Positions 9,501-16,958 are shown, numbered from the stretch's first letter. The stretch is 64,000 nt of DNA from AC-32 sp963772975 (GCA_963772975.1 CAVYZH010000010.1:960576-1024575), one strand, 5' to 3'. Numbers and translations are program-made. The notes: a model not told the origin generated them from the sequence alone.

Positions 9501-12500
9501 GGTTCGATCGGCACGGCCGGTTCGATTGGCGCCGTCGGCTCGATCGGCGCGGCGGGCAGCATCCCGCTCGAGGACTCCGGACCTGGCGTCGACAACTCGA
9601 ACGGGGCGCTGCAGCCGGACGCAGCCTCCGATCTGGGCGCTGCCGCGACTGGCGCTGCCGGCTCGATCGGCACGGCGGGCAGCATCTCCGCGAACCGTGG
9701 CTCGGTAAACGAGGTCACGCAGATCGTCACACACGGCGAGTCAGGAGCGGCCGTGATCGGCGTCAGCGGCTACAACGGGGCCTTCAGCTCGGACAATTAC
9801 GTCCTGCGCGTGAAGGTGACGCCGCCGCCGACGCTGCCGGCTTGCCCGGCCGTGCTAGGCCTCGGCAGCGCCACGCCCGGCACGTTGCCGGCAGTCCCCA
9901 CGGCGAACGATCCGAGCGTCCGCACGATCTTCCTCGTGAATCGTCAGCGGCTCGTCGGGCTGTATGGCGCATCTGAAGCGGACTCACTGCTCGGCACCTC
10001 GTCCATGCTCAACCAGGTCGCTGCAGATCCGGGCGTCGGCGGCAAGATCCTCCAGGTCGACGGCGACCTGAACGTTCGCAACGCGTACTCGGCGTGGGAT
10101 TCCAACCCGTGCTCAGTCGACGCGGCAAACGGCGTCGTGCGCTCGATCAACACGCTCGTGACCACCTACCGCGCCAAGTACCCGAACCTGAAGTACGTCG
10201 TCTTGCTCGGCACCGACACCGCGCTGCCGATGTGGCGCCAGCAAGACTTGAACGCGGTCTCGCCGGAAGTGGACGAGGCGAACGACCTCGCATTCACGAC
10301 CAACGGCCTGGCGACGGGTAACGCGATCTACGCCGCAGCCGCGCAGAACACGTACCTCACCAACAGCGCCTACGGCGCGTTCACGCAGCATCCGTGGCTC
10401 GGGCACGACGTCCCGTTGCCGGACGTGGCGGTGTCACGCCTGATCGAGACGCCTGCTGAGATCAACGGACAGCTGCAGCAATACCACGACTCACAGGGGC
10501 ATCTGAACCTGCAAAGCGCGTTGACGACCGGTGACTCGTTCTTCTCGGACGGAGCGCAGGCGGCGAGCGACGCCCTCTCGACTCAGCTCGGACTGGCGAG
10601 TACGAGCAACAGCACGCTGATCCCCCCGACCAACAGCTGGAATCGGCAGAACCTACTGGATGCGTTCTTCCAGAGCTCGCCAGTCCCAGACGTCGGCGCA
10701 ATCTGGGCGCATTACAGCCATTGGGTCGCCCAACCTGCGAGCCTGCCCACTCCACTCACGCTTGCGGGCTTCGCGACCACCGGCGACATCGATCCGACCC
10801 ACTCGCTTGCCGGCCGGCTGCTGTTCACCGTCGGCTGCCACAGTGCGCTGAACATCCCGGACTCGCTCCTCTCGACCGTCGCAGCGGACGACCAGCAGCG
10901 GCTCAAGGACTGGGCGCAGGCGTATGCGGCCGCAAAGGCCGCGGTCTACATCGGCAACACCGGCTTTGGCTACGGGGATACGGACCTGATCGACCTCTCC
11001 GAGCGGCTGATGGACCACTTCGCCAACAACATCAACTCCGGTGGCTCGATCGGCGAGCAGTGGGTGCGAGCGTTGCACCAGTACTACGCGGAGCCGTCGA
11101 ACTACGACGTCCTCGATGAGAAGGTGATGATCGAGGCCAACATGTACGGCCTGCCGTTCTACGACTTCGGTTCCATCGCGCCCGTCAACCAGCCGCCGGC
11201 GGTGACCCCGCCGAGCCACGGCGTCGAGAACGGTGTCGACACTGCGCACCTCGGCGTGATCAGCGCAAACGTCACCGGCCACTCCGTCAGCGGAGGCCGC
11301 ACGCTGTTCTACGACTCGGCGCATCCATACGGCAGCACCGACACGAGCACGCCCGGAACCCCGCTGTCCTTTGGGACGCTCTCGGCTTTCTACCGACCGG
11401 CCCAGCCGACTGTCTCGCGCGACGTCACGATTCCCGGCACGGTCGCGCACGGGGCGTGGATCCGCAGCCTGAACACGAGCACCAGCACGCCGGACGTGAA
11501 GCCCGTCAAACCGTTCCCGCTCGTCTTCTCGAAGGACGAGCTGCCGGCGACCGACTACGCGAACATCTACTTCCCGGCAAACCTCGTCGCCGTCAACCGT
11601 GACGGCAGCTTCGGGCAGGAGCACGATACGGCCGTCGTCAACCTCGGCAAGTTCTTCCCGAACGAGTCTCCGGCTGACACCACAAAGGGCACGGAGCTGA
11701 CGGTGAACTCCATCGGCCTCGACATCGGCTACTCGGGCTCGAACGACGTGACGCCGCCGCTGATCACGCAGGTCGGCGCGGTCAAGACGGGCAGCACGTC
11801 CTTCACGGCCTTCGTTCGAGTGTCCGATGCCTCCGGGCTTGCGCGGGTGGCTGTCTTCTACACCACCGGCGCGCACGACTGGACCGTCAAGTCCCTCACC
11901 AATGCTGGCGGTGGGCTATGGACGGCGACGTTCGACGCAGGCGCATCCTCGATCAGGCTCGACGCGGAGGCGCAGGACGCGGTCGGCAACGTTGGCTATA
12001 GCTTCAACAAGGCCGTCAACTTCCAGTCTGCGGTCGACACCACCGCTCCGTCGCTGCTCGCCTCGCAGCCGCTGACGGGCGACACGTACACGCTCAACCA
12101 GCAGGTCAAGACGTCGTTCGACTGCTCCGACCTGGGCGGAACGGCGTCCTGCACCGGCACGACCGACATCGGCGGGCCGCCGATTGTGAGCGGTGGGCTG
12201 CTCGACACTTCCAAGGTCGGCTCTCACACCTTCACGATCACGGGTACCGACCTCTCCGGCAACGTGAGGACGAAGTCGGTCGGCTACAGAGTCCTGTTCG
12301 GCTTCTCCGGCTTCCGGCCGCCGATCTCCAACCCACCCATCCTGAACATCGACACCGCGGGTCGGACGATTCCCGTCAAGTGGGGCCTGACCCAAGCCGC
12401 CGGCGCTTACGCGAATCTGGACGCGGTACAGGCGATCTGGTCGACCGGAATCACGTGTCCCAACTCGGGATCGAGCACGGTCGCAGGTGACGTTCCGATC

Positions 12501-12641
12501 GGGCTCTCCGGCTTGAAGATCATCGGAGGCGATTTCCAGTTCAACTGGGCGACGGATCGCTCGTGGAGTGGCAGTTGCCGCCGGCTGTACATCCGGCTTA
12601 GCGACGGCACCACGCCGTACGCCGACTTCCAGCTCAAGTAG
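6573..12641 (+). CDS. Giant secreted VWA / Gly-Ser-Ile repeat / PPC-like / C25 (gingipain-like) protease protein with PxKF-like C-terminus
   Basis: About 2,022 residues. ATG at 6573 follows AGGGG at 6562-6566 and opens a clean signal peptide (MIVRRFALVAVAAAALLML); the in-frame ATG at 6468 would precede the promoter. Order: VWA domain about 66-300 with MIDAS-like D72-T-T-G-S76; hexapeptide repeats 417-491; a stretch of unknown fold; repeats 639-671; an unknown Cys-containing region; a PPC-like beta domain (EPNDDP ... REFFRFPL) about 900-965; repeats 968-997 and 1027-1038; a C25-like caspase-fold peptidase about 1116-1535 with candidate dyad His1380 or His1383 (AHYSHW) and Cys1422 (FTVGCHSA) and a following AVYIGNTGFGYGD; Ig/HYR-like modules; and a PxKF-like end (TIPVKWGL ... 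FQFNWATDRSW). Family knowledge suggests an exported or surface protease that may self-process. Its partner and substrate are unknown. Codon use looks a little less G+C-biased than neighbours. Confidence 0.88.
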   Translation: MIVRRFALVAVAAAALLMLATGGTAAEAPPPADGISPTPVNVTLGKGSSTTVESTLHLAKLPGAADILLAFDTTGSMGAAITDASNDAEALVSQLQESIPHAKFSVAEFKDYGDTLVGVNAVSGLPWRVAQDFTDNSGSGSCEGQTPIKCALGSLSAAGGGDEPEAYNTAFYEAFSDMHLHWDAGAARFMIVLGDSLPHDATLHTDFPDCPNTPPTDPGPPGVGALRSLPTLQTLHETWHTNVSFVTYNPRAWQGGPFQVATCQGALAAYTGGSGVTHATGTASLREQIVALVNQAASHVDSVTFNVDGPEASVKPTLSFNPPTLGPTTAPADLAYTLTVQVPSGTPTGTYDYTVHANVDGSDRAQQHVHVTVSDTTVSGLTMTSDEQSVPAGIKSVPLGSVPVNRLATLSPDPNSGPAGSTGAAGSIGAAGSIGTAGSIGAVGSIGAAGSIGAAGSIGAAGSIGVGYIGLGTIGAAGSIGTAGSIDTASIPGGGAVLKRIVLSDLPLSGATWADILKNTPMANQPLQALTFYDMATYATPDTGGDGKTPWGRLTSLPLSKVPFVTSLWRNVPLGAVLLGNTTLNHLSPPAKPDGSYYASWTDALNDPATRGSAAGVTLSTNTVFGVAIAGQLGTQNLGSIRVGSIGAAGSIGAAGSIGAAGSIGAVGSIKASSLDLRFTGLANVPLTAAAINPLSDVVNCSGSFNCTGKTLGDASAANAILPALTLEQLFEHLQPPYYTNTTITIGQLVQAMLTASDYPWEEILLDGLQNISGVGTGLNVHYHVDFDLVCAASPTLTSVHVKLPKGFFPVAGSSKFSYAGGAQLAAADPTDNGDGPVWSSPPGTPCPGTATRHVRLDFASYSGLTIGTQTSKVDVTASGTYSAPDQAPVTVTQHWEPNDDPATAPTIDKNTLVVGHVAASSDREFFRFPLDGLASGTKVQVYLKVPRDADLDLVVNKPPAPGVQSSGAAGSIGAAGSIGTAGSIGAVGSIGAAGSIPLEDSGPGVDNSNGALQPDAASDLGAAATGAAGSIGTAGSISANRGSVNEVTQIVTHGESGAAVIGVSGYNGAFSSDNYVLRVKVTPPPTLPACPAVLGLGSATPGTLPAVPTANDPSVRTIFLVNRQRLVGLYGASEADSLLGTSSMLNQVAADPGVGGKILQVDGDLNVRNAYSAWDSNPCSVDAANGVVRSINTLVTTYRAKYPNLKYVVLLGTDTALPMWRQQDLNAVSPEVDEANDLAFTTNGLATGNAIYAAAAQNTYLTNSAYGAFTQHPWLGHDVPLPDVAVSRLIETPAEINGQLQQYHDSQGHLNLQSALTTGDSFFSDGAQAASDALSTQLGLASTSNSTLIPPTNSWNRQNLLDAFFQSSPVPDVGAIWAHYSHWVAQPASLPTPLTLAGFATTGDIDPTHSLAGRLLFTVGCHSALNIPDSLLSTVAADDQQRLKDWAQAYAAAKAAVYIGNTGFGYGDTDLIDLSERLMDHFANNINSGGSIGEQWVRALHQYYAEPSNYDVLDEKVMIEANMYGLPFYDFGSIAPVNQPPAVTPPSHGVENGVDTAHLGVISANVTGHSVSGGRTLFYDSAHPYGSTDTSTPGTPLSFGTLSAFYRPAQPTVSRDVTIPGTVAHGAWIRSLNTSTSTPDVKPVKPFPLVFSKDELPATDYANIYFPANLVAVNRDGSFGQEHDTAVVNLGKFFPNESPADTTKGTELTVNSIGLDIGYSGSNDVTPPLITQVGAVKTGSTSFTAFVRVSDASGLARVAVFYTTGAHDWTVKSLTNAGGGLWTATFDAGASSIRLDAEAQDAVGNVGYSFNKAVNFQSAVDTTAPSLLASQPLTGDTYTLNQQVKTSFDCSDLGGTASCTGTTDIGGPPIVSGGLLDTSKVGSHTFTITGTDLSGNVRTKSVGYRVLFGFSGFRPPISNPPILNIDTAGRTIPVKWGLTQAAGAYANLDAVQAIWSTGITCPNSGSSTVAGDVPIGLSGLKIIGGDFQFNWATDRSWSGSCRRLYIRLSDGTTPYADFQLK
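7821..8045 (+). repeat. Hexapeptide (18-bp) repeat block 1, GAxGSI type
   Basis: About a dozen in-frame 18-base units encoding G-A/T-A/V-G-S-I. Every third residue is Gly and every sixth is Ile. One interruption (GVGYIGLGTI) breaks the pattern. Codons vary between units (GGC/GGG/GGA, TCG/TCC), so the array is old or kept by selection on protein rather than recently expanded. Confidence 0.95.
8487..8585 (+). repeat. Hexapeptide repeat block 2
   Basis: Five or six units of the same GAxGSI hexapeptide, entered through GSIRVGSI and left through GAVGSIKAS. Two neighbouring units are identical at DNA level (GGCGCCGCGGGCTCGATC), so some recent duplication is possible here. Confidence 0.93.
9474..9563 (+). 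repeat. Hexapeptide repeat block 3
   Basis: Five GAxGSI units directly after the PPC-like beta domain and before a linker (LEDSGPGVDN). Same Gly-every-third, Ile-every-sixth pattern as blocks 1 and 2. Confidence 0.93.
9651..9686 (+). repeat. Hexapeptide repeat block 4 (two units)
   Basis: Two units (GAAGSI, GTAGSI) 87 bases after block 3, just ahead of the protease-like domain. The short length suggests a decayed or split-off part of block 3. Confidence 0.9.
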
Positions 12642-13230
12642 CCCAGGACGGGCTTCCGACCCAGGACTCGAGGCGGCGAACGGCCGTCTCGAGTTCCTGC
12701 GCGCTCAACCGGAACGGCTCGGCGTAGGGAACCTGAGCGACCGCCGCGGCGGGGTTGCGGCCCTCGAGCGCGTCGAGCACGTAGCGCACCGGCAGGCCGT
12801 GGGCGACCACGAGCACCGTCTCCTCCGGCCGCGCGAGGATCGTGCGGTAGGCGTGCGCGTAGCGGGCGACCGTTTGCGCACGGCTGTCGCCGCCGGGCAC
12901 GACGTCCTCCGGCCCGTGCGCGTGCGCCCAGGCGCGGTACTCGATCAGCGGCCGCCGCTCGAACTCGCCGAAGCGGATGTCGTTCAGGTCGGCGAGCACG
13001 AGCCGCGGGATGTCGCGGCCCGCGAGCGCGAGGTCGGCGGTCTCGAGCACGCGCTCGAACTCGGAGGTCACGCAGAGGTCGATCGGGTCGTCCGCGAGCT
13101 CGATCCCCAGCCGCCGCGCCTCCTCCCGGCCGGTGGCCGTCAGGGCACAGGGGACGCGCGGATCGCCGTTGGTCAGTCCGTCGACCGAGCGCTCGCTCTC
13201 GCCGTGGCGGGCCAGGACGACTCGATCCAC
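12634..13230 (-). CDS. Histidine phosphatase family protein (phosphoglycerate-mutase-like)
   Basis: 198-residue cytoplasmic phosphatase of the branch-1 histidine phosphatase superfamily. The catalytic RHGES motif is at residues 8-12 (His9 forms the phosphohistidine), an Arg/Glu pocket follows in TSEFERVLETA, and the second catalytic His lies in VVAHGLPVRY. Length fits the small CobC/PhoE/GpmB-like group; substrate cannot be assigned. GTG start at 13230. The 3' end overlaps the convergent giant-protein gene by 8 bases. No operon partner: upstream is a hairpin and tRNA-Gly on the same strand. Confidence 0.9.
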   Translation of the reverse strand: MDRVVLARHGESERSVDGLTNGDPRVPCALTATGREEARRLGIELADDPIDLCVTSEFERVLETADLALAGRDIPRLVLADLNDIRFGEFERRPLIEYRAWAHAHGPEDVVPGGDSRAQTVARYAHAYRTILARPEETVLVVAHGLPVRYVLDALEGRNPAAAVAQVPYAEPFRLSAQELETAVRRLESWVGSPSWAT

Positions 13231-13362
13231 GAAATCACCCTATCGAGGGAGGGTCCTAGACCCGCAGTCGCCGACACTGTGCCTACAGGCAACGCGGGCC
13301 ACCTTCGACGTCTCGCCGCAGGGGCTCGGGGAACATGTCGCCGCATCGGCCCGCTCATATAT

Positions 13363-13388
13363 GAACGGCCTCCCTCGGGAGGCCGTTC
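13363..13388 (-). terminator. Strong hairpin downstream of tRNA-Gly
   Basis: Perfect 12-bp inverted repeat GAACGGCCTCCC / GGGAGGCCGTTC with a 2-base centre (a 4-base loop in practice), 12 bases past the 3' end of tRNA-Gly on the minus strand. The following minus-strand bases (ATATATGAG) are A/T-rich but lack a long T run. Best read as the tRNA terminator. Confidence 0.65.
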
Positions 13389-13399
13389 TCGTATCCCAG

Positions 13400-13470
13400 A
13401 GCGGGCGGCGGGGATCGAACCCGCATAACTAGCTTGGAAGGCTAGGGCTCTACCATTGAGCTACGCCCGC
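13400..13470 (-). tRNA. tRNA-Gly (anticodon TCC)
   Basis: 71-nt cloverleaf on the minus strand: acceptor GCGGGCG/CGCCCGC, D arm GCTC...GAGC, anticodon loop CTTCCAA (TCC), T arm with GGTTCGATCC, discriminator T as usual for bacterial Gly tRNAs, no encoded CCA. Confidence 0.96.
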
Positions 13471-13532
13471 GACCGCTCGGAAGCGTAGCCCGTCGAGCGG
13501 AGACCGTCCGACCGACGCGCGATGCTGCGCGG

Positions 13533-14597
13533 GTGATTCCGGAGCGCCTGGTCCGGTTCCGCCTGCGGACGATCCTGTCGCTGCTGGTCATCATCATCGC
13601 GGTTGCGGTCGTGCTCGAGGTGATCTGGATCGCGCGCCACGTGCTGACCTGGATCGCGATCTCGCTCTTCCTCGCGCTCGCGCTGAACCCGGCCGTCGAG
13701 TGGCTCCAGCGGTGGCGGGGCTTGAAGCGCCGCGGCGCCGCGGCGGCGGTCGCCTACCTACTCGCGCTCGGCCTCATCGTGGCGATCGGCTTCACCTTCG
13801 TGCCGACGCTCGTGCACCAGGTCAACGACTTCGTCAACAAGCTCCCCGACTACGCGCACGACGTCACCCACGGCCGCGGGCGGCTCGGGTTCCTCGAGAC
13901 GAAGTACCACATCCAGGAGCGGATCCGGAAAGCCGTCAGCGACGGGGGCGCGACCAAGGTGCTCGGCCTCTCCGGCGTCGCCGTCTCGGTTGCGAAGAGC
14001 GTGATCTCGATCGTGGTCGCGAGCATCACCATCCTCTTCATGACGTACTTCATGCTGCTCGAGGGCCCGAGCTGGGTCGAGCGCGGCTTCGGCTTGCTGC
14101 CCGAGAGCTCGCGGCCGCGCTGGCGGAAGGTCGGGCACGAGATCTACCGGACGGTCGGCGGCTACGTCACCGGCAACCTGCTGATCAGCCTGATCGCCGG
14201 CGGCCTGACGACGATCGCCCTCCTGTTGCTCGGAGTGCCCTATGCGGTCGCGCTCGGGTTGATCGTCGCGATCCTGGACCTGATCCCGCTTGCGGGCGCG
14301 ACGATTGCGGCGATCCTGATCGGGACAGTCGCTTTCATCCACTCGATCCCCGCCGGGATCATCGTGGTCGTGTTCTTCATCGTCTACCAGCAGGTCGAGA
14401 ACCACGTCCTGCAGCCGCTCGTCTACGGCCGCACGGTCCAGCTCTCGCCGCTCGCGGTGCTGATCTCGATCCTGATCGGCGCGGAGCTGGCCGGGATCCT
14501 CGGCGCGCTCGGGGCGATTCCCGTCGCGGGCTCGATCCAGGTGGTCATCAACGATTGGCGCGCGCACCGGCACGAGCACCCCAGCACCGCGCTCTGA
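13533..14597 (+). CDS. AI-2E family transporter (putative permease)
   Basis: 354-residue polytopic inner-membrane protein of the AI-2E/PerM family. It shows the N-terminal hydrophobic pair (TILSLLVIIIAVAVV and LTWIAISLFLALAL), the long central soluble segment (about residues 90-150), and the C-terminal cluster of helices with the family's conserved GNLLISLIAGGL, DLIPLAG and QQVENHVLQPLVYGRTV stretches. Members export small molecules (autoinducer-2 in a few cases) or act as ion/H+ antiporters; the substrate here is not predictable. GTG start at 13533, with no strong ribosome-binding site. Stands alone between tRNA-Gly and a secreted CAP gene. Confidence 0.9.
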   Translation: MIPERLVRFRLRTILSLLVIIIAVAVVLEVIWIARHVLTWIAISLFLALALNPAVEWLQRWRGLKRRGAAAAVAYLLALGLIVAIGFTFVPTLVHQVNDFVNKLPDYAHDVTHGRGRLGFLETKYHIQERIRKAVSDGGATKVLGLSGVAVSVAKSVISIVVASITILFMTYFMLLEGPSWVERGFGLLPESSRPRWRKVGHEIYRTVGGYVTGNLLISLIAGGLTTIALLLLGVPYAVALGLIVAILDLIPLAGATIAAILIGTVAFIHSIPAGIIVVVFFIVYQQVENHVLQPLVYGRTVQLSPLAVLISILIGAELAGILGALGAIPVAGSIQVVINDWRAHRHEHPSTAL

Positions 14598-14648
14598 TCC
14601 CTCGTTCGAGTCATTGGCGCTTGGCAGCGGCAGGCCGATTGCGTGCCT

Positions 14649-15185
14649 ATGGGCAGGAATGCCAGGGTCCTCGCTGCGCTCGCGGCGTTGCTCGTGGTCG
14701 CGGTCGCGCCCTCGTCCGGCTCGGCCCGCCCGCAAGCGACGACGACACCGTCCGCGCAGCTTCGGAGCGCGCTGCTCGCGCAGATCAACGGCTTCCGCGC
14801 TGCGAACGGCCTCGTGCGCCTGAGGGTTTCCGAGCCGCTGACTGGCGTCGCCAACCGCCATTCGGCGCAGATGGCAAAGCTCGGGTTCTTCAGCCACGAC
14901 TCGGCGAACGGCCAGTCGTTCGCGCAGCGGCTCAAGCAGGCCTACTCGCCGAGCGGCTACCGCAGCTGGAGCGTGGGCGAGAACCTCGTCTGGGGTGGCC
15001 CCGACATCCCCGCCTCGCGCGCGTTCAAGCTCTGGCTCTCGAGCCCGCCCCACCGGGCGAACCTGCTCAACGCCCGCTGGCGTGAGATCGGCCTCGGCGC
15101 CGTCCATTCGACGAGCGCTCCCGGCGTCTACGGCGGCGGGTCGGCGACGATCGTCACCGCCGACTTCGGCGCCCGCTTGCGCTAG
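14649..15185 (+). CDS. Secreted CAP (SCP/PR1-like) domain protein
   Basis: About 178 residues. ATG at 14649 is preferred over the GTG two codons earlier. A signal peptide (RVLAALAALLVVAVAP) is followed by a Ser/Ala-rich linker and the CAP domain: LLAQINGFRAANGL, NRHSAQMAKLGFFSHDS, SVGENLVWG, SSPPHRANLL and TIVTADFGA. The His/Glu cavity residues typical of the family are present. It is more complete than the CAP gene at 1931-2410 and the two are clearly distinct. Exported to the cell surface or medium; role unknown. tRNA-Arg begins 18 bases past its stop. Confidence 0.9.
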   Translation: MGRNARVLAALAALLVVAVAPSSGSARPQATTTPSAQLRSALLAQINGFRAANGLVRLRVSEPLTGVANRHSAQMAKLGFFSHDSANGQSFAQRLKQAYSPSGYRSWSVGENLVWGGPDIPASRAFKLWLSSPPHRANLLNARWREIGLGAVHSTSAPGVYGGGSATIVTADFGARLR

Positions 15186-15203
15186 TACCCTTTCCGGCTC
15201 TAA

Positions 15204-15275
15204 GCGCCTGTAGCTCAGCGGAAGAGCAACGGCCTTCTAAGCCGTGGGTCGGAGGTTCGAATCCTCCCAGGCGCA
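15204..15275 (+). tRNA. tRNA-Arg (anticodon TCT)
   Basis: 72-nt cloverleaf: acceptor GCGCCTG/CAGGCGC, D arm GCTC...GAGC, anticodon loop CTTCTAA (TCT), T arm GGAGG-TTCGAAT-CCTCC, discriminator A. Its 3' end appears to be the insertion point of a decayed mobile element: a partial copy of the T-loop-to-acceptor sequence recurs at 16936-16958. Confidence 0.96.
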
Positions 15276-15647
15276 TAGGGGACCCGTTTGGGCCAGCAGG
15301 GACCAGGACGGGCCTGATCGGGCCGCCACCCTGCTCCTGACCAGGAACTTCGCGCCTTCTCCGACCTCGGGAGCGAGGCTGGAGCCGGAGCTCCGGGGAG
15401 GCTGACCCCGGCCCTCTGAGTCACGATTCTGAGACACGACAGGCGGTGTGACTCACGACCCCCGCAGGCAGCGGGCAGACGCGCGACGATGGCGATGCGG
15501 TGGGTCTACTCGCCCGCCGCCGGGCCCCCGGGCGTTGCCACGTCGCGGGGGCCGACACTTCACGCCACAAGTCCGAGGCCGATATCTGTCCACCTCAGCG
15601 AACGATGCCGACTCGTCGTGCGCGATGCGGCTAGCCGATGGGCTTAG
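15276..15647 (+). other. Gene-free stretch at the left end of a decayed integrated element
   Basis: 372 bases with no credible gene. It holds two copies of a GTGASTCAC-like motif (partial TGAGTCAC at 15417-15424, full GTGACTCAC at 15448-15456), each near CGA/CGAC, matching copies at 16895-16915. An in-frame stop at 15645-15647 closes the integrase remnant that follows. Confidence 0.5.
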
Positions 15648-15983
15648 AGTCGCCTCGACGAGCTGCGCGGCTCGCACTACCGGCCCTCGTCTCGGGCGCA
15701 CCACTGGAACCGCGTCCGCTGCGCCGCGGGGCTCGGCAACGTCGACCTCTACACGGCGACCCGTCACTACTTCGGCTGGCACGCGCTCAACGTGCTCGGG
15801 CTACCCGACCACGTGATCGCGCTCCAGTTCGGTCACCGCGACGGCGGCAAGCTGGTGCGAACGACCTACGGGCACCCGGATGCCGCGATCGCCCGCGAGC
15901 GCGTGCGCGAGGCGTTCCGGCAGGCGCCGACCGCGCCGGTCCCGCTCGCTCCAGCTCTAGTGCCCGCGGGCCGGTACGGGTAG
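15648..15983 (+). pseudogene. Tyrosine recombinase/integrase, C-terminal remnant
   Basis: The frame reads SRLDELRGSHYRPSS ... LYTATRHYFGWHALNVLG ... LQFGHRDGG ... VRTTYGHPD and ends about 35 residues later. This matches the end of the phage-integrase catalytic domain: an R-H pair in the TRH helix, a W/H position, a GH box and the terminal Tyr nucleophile. Nothing of the N-terminal or core-binding half is present, a stop precedes the fragment at 15645, and there is no good start codon except an internal GTG at 15792. It is therefore a dead remnant. The position 373 bases past tRNA-Arg(TCT) fits an element that integrated into the tRNA 3' end. Confidence 0.72.
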
Positions 15984-16034
15984 CGCACGATGACGTGCCA
16001 TGCTGTCGCGGCGCGGATCTGCCCGAGGAGCGGC

Positions 16035-16865
16035 ATGTCTAAGATCCCAGCGAGCCTTGCGATGCCGATGGTCAGCGTCAACGGTGCCGAGCTCTACCAC
16101 GAGGTCCGCGGCGGCGGCCCGCCTGTTCTTTTGATCATGGGGGCGACCGGCGACGGCGGTCATTTCGACACGCTCGCCGATCTCCTGGCCGACGAGTTCA
16201 CGGTCATCACTTACGACCGGCGTGGGAACGGCCGGAGTCCGCCTCCGGCAGGGTGGACGACGACGTCGGCCGTGGAGCAGGCCGATGATGCGGCGGCCCT
16301 GGTCGATTCGTTGGCGGTCGGTCCGCTGGCGGTCTTCGGCACGAGCAGCGGCGGGAACTTCGCGCTCTGGATGTTGACCCGCCACCCCGAGATCGTGCGC
16401 GGTGCCGTCCTGCACGAACCAGGGGTGTACGCGGTCCTCGACGACTTCGACGTGGTCCGATCCCCACTGCAAGAAGTCGTCCGGCAGTCGATGGCCGAAG
16501 GCGGACCTCACTTGGCGGTGGAGCGGTTCTGGCAATACATCGCCGGAGACGACGCGTGGACACAGCTTTCCCCCGCGCTCCGAGAACGGCTCTGTGCCAG
16601 CGCAAGCACTCTCTTCGACGTCGAGCTCGGCACCTACGAGCGGTCCATGCCGGACGACCAGGCGCTAGCCGCCATCGCCGTCCCCGTGCTGCTGGTCGTG
16701 AGCGCGGACAGCCACGACTTCTTCGCCGAGGTCGCCGGGCGGCTCAGCAAGCGGCTCGGCGCAGATGTCGTGACCACGCCGGGCAGGCACGGGGCCTACC
16801 ACGACCGCCCCAAGGAACTCGCCGAGACGATACGGCCGTTCCTGCGCGAAGTCAGTCGGTCGTGA
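16035..16865 (+). CDS. Alpha/beta-fold hydrolase
   Basis: 276 residues from the ATG at 16035, preceded by GAGGAG at 16025-16030. Canonical alpha/beta hydrolase fold: VLLIMGATGDGGHF oxyanion region, YDRRGNGRS, nucleophile elbow G-T-S-S-G (VFGTSSGGNFAL), and a terminal His in GRHGAYHDRP. The cap region (LQEVVRQSMAEGG ...) is short. No signal peptide, so cytoplasmic. Substrate unknown; similar proteins include haloperoxidase-like and ester hydrolases. It lies between the integrase remnant and the tRNA-end duplicate, so it may be cargo of the decayed element, though its base composition is not obviously foreign. Confidence 0.88.
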   Translation: MSKIPASLAMPMVSVNGAELYHEVRGGGPPVLLIMGATGDGGHFDTLADLLADEFTVITYDRRGNGRSPPPAGWTTTSAVEQADDAAALVDSLAVGPLAVFGTSSGGNFALWMLTRHPEIVRGAVLHEPGVYAVLDDFDVVRSPLQEVVRQSMAEGGPHLAVERFWQYIAGDDAWTQLSPALRERLCASASTLFDVELGTYERSMPDDQALAAIAVPVLLVVSADSHDFFAEVAGRLSKRLGADVVTTPGRHGAYHDRPKELAETIRPFLREVSRS

Positions 16866-16894
16866 ACGGCAGGCCGACGAGTAGGTGCGTCGGC

Positions 16895-16915
16895 GTGAGT
16901 CACGACGTGAGTCAC
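16895..16915. repeat. Tandem GTGAGTCAC motifs at the right end of the element
   Basis: GTGAGTCACGAC at 16895-16906 is repeated at 16907-16918, and a third copy (GTGACTCACGAC, the centre base inverted) is at 15448-15459 on the other side of the element. The 9-mer is a near-palindrome. The arrangement recalls integrase arm-type sites; no function is proven. Confidence 0.5.
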
Positions 16916-16935
16916 GACCCCTCGTTTTGCAGGGA

Positions 16936-16958
16936 TTCGTTCCTATCAGGCGCATGGG
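16936..16958 (+). other. Attachment-site-like partial copy of the tRNA-Arg(TCT) 3' end
   Basis: TTCG..TCCT..CAGGCGCAT.GGG occurs here and, with one base less spacing here, in the T arm/acceptor of tRNA-Arg and just past it (15256-15280). The exact core is CAGGCGCAT (15268-15276 and 16947-16955). With the integrase remnant between, this is the layout left by a tRNA-targeting element. Confidence 0.5.

Noticed and set aside
7821..9686. 18-bp repeats as a possible CRISPR array
   Set aside because: Units are in-frame tandem codons with no spacers, and lie in a clear protein-coding gene.
10653..11876. Minus-strand frame opposite the protease domain
   Set aside because: Arg/Asp/Val-rich shadow; the plus strand encodes the C25-like domain.
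13758..15107. Minus-strand frame opposite the AI-2E transporter and CAP gene
   Set aside because: Arg/Asp-rich shadow spanning two real genes of the plus strand.
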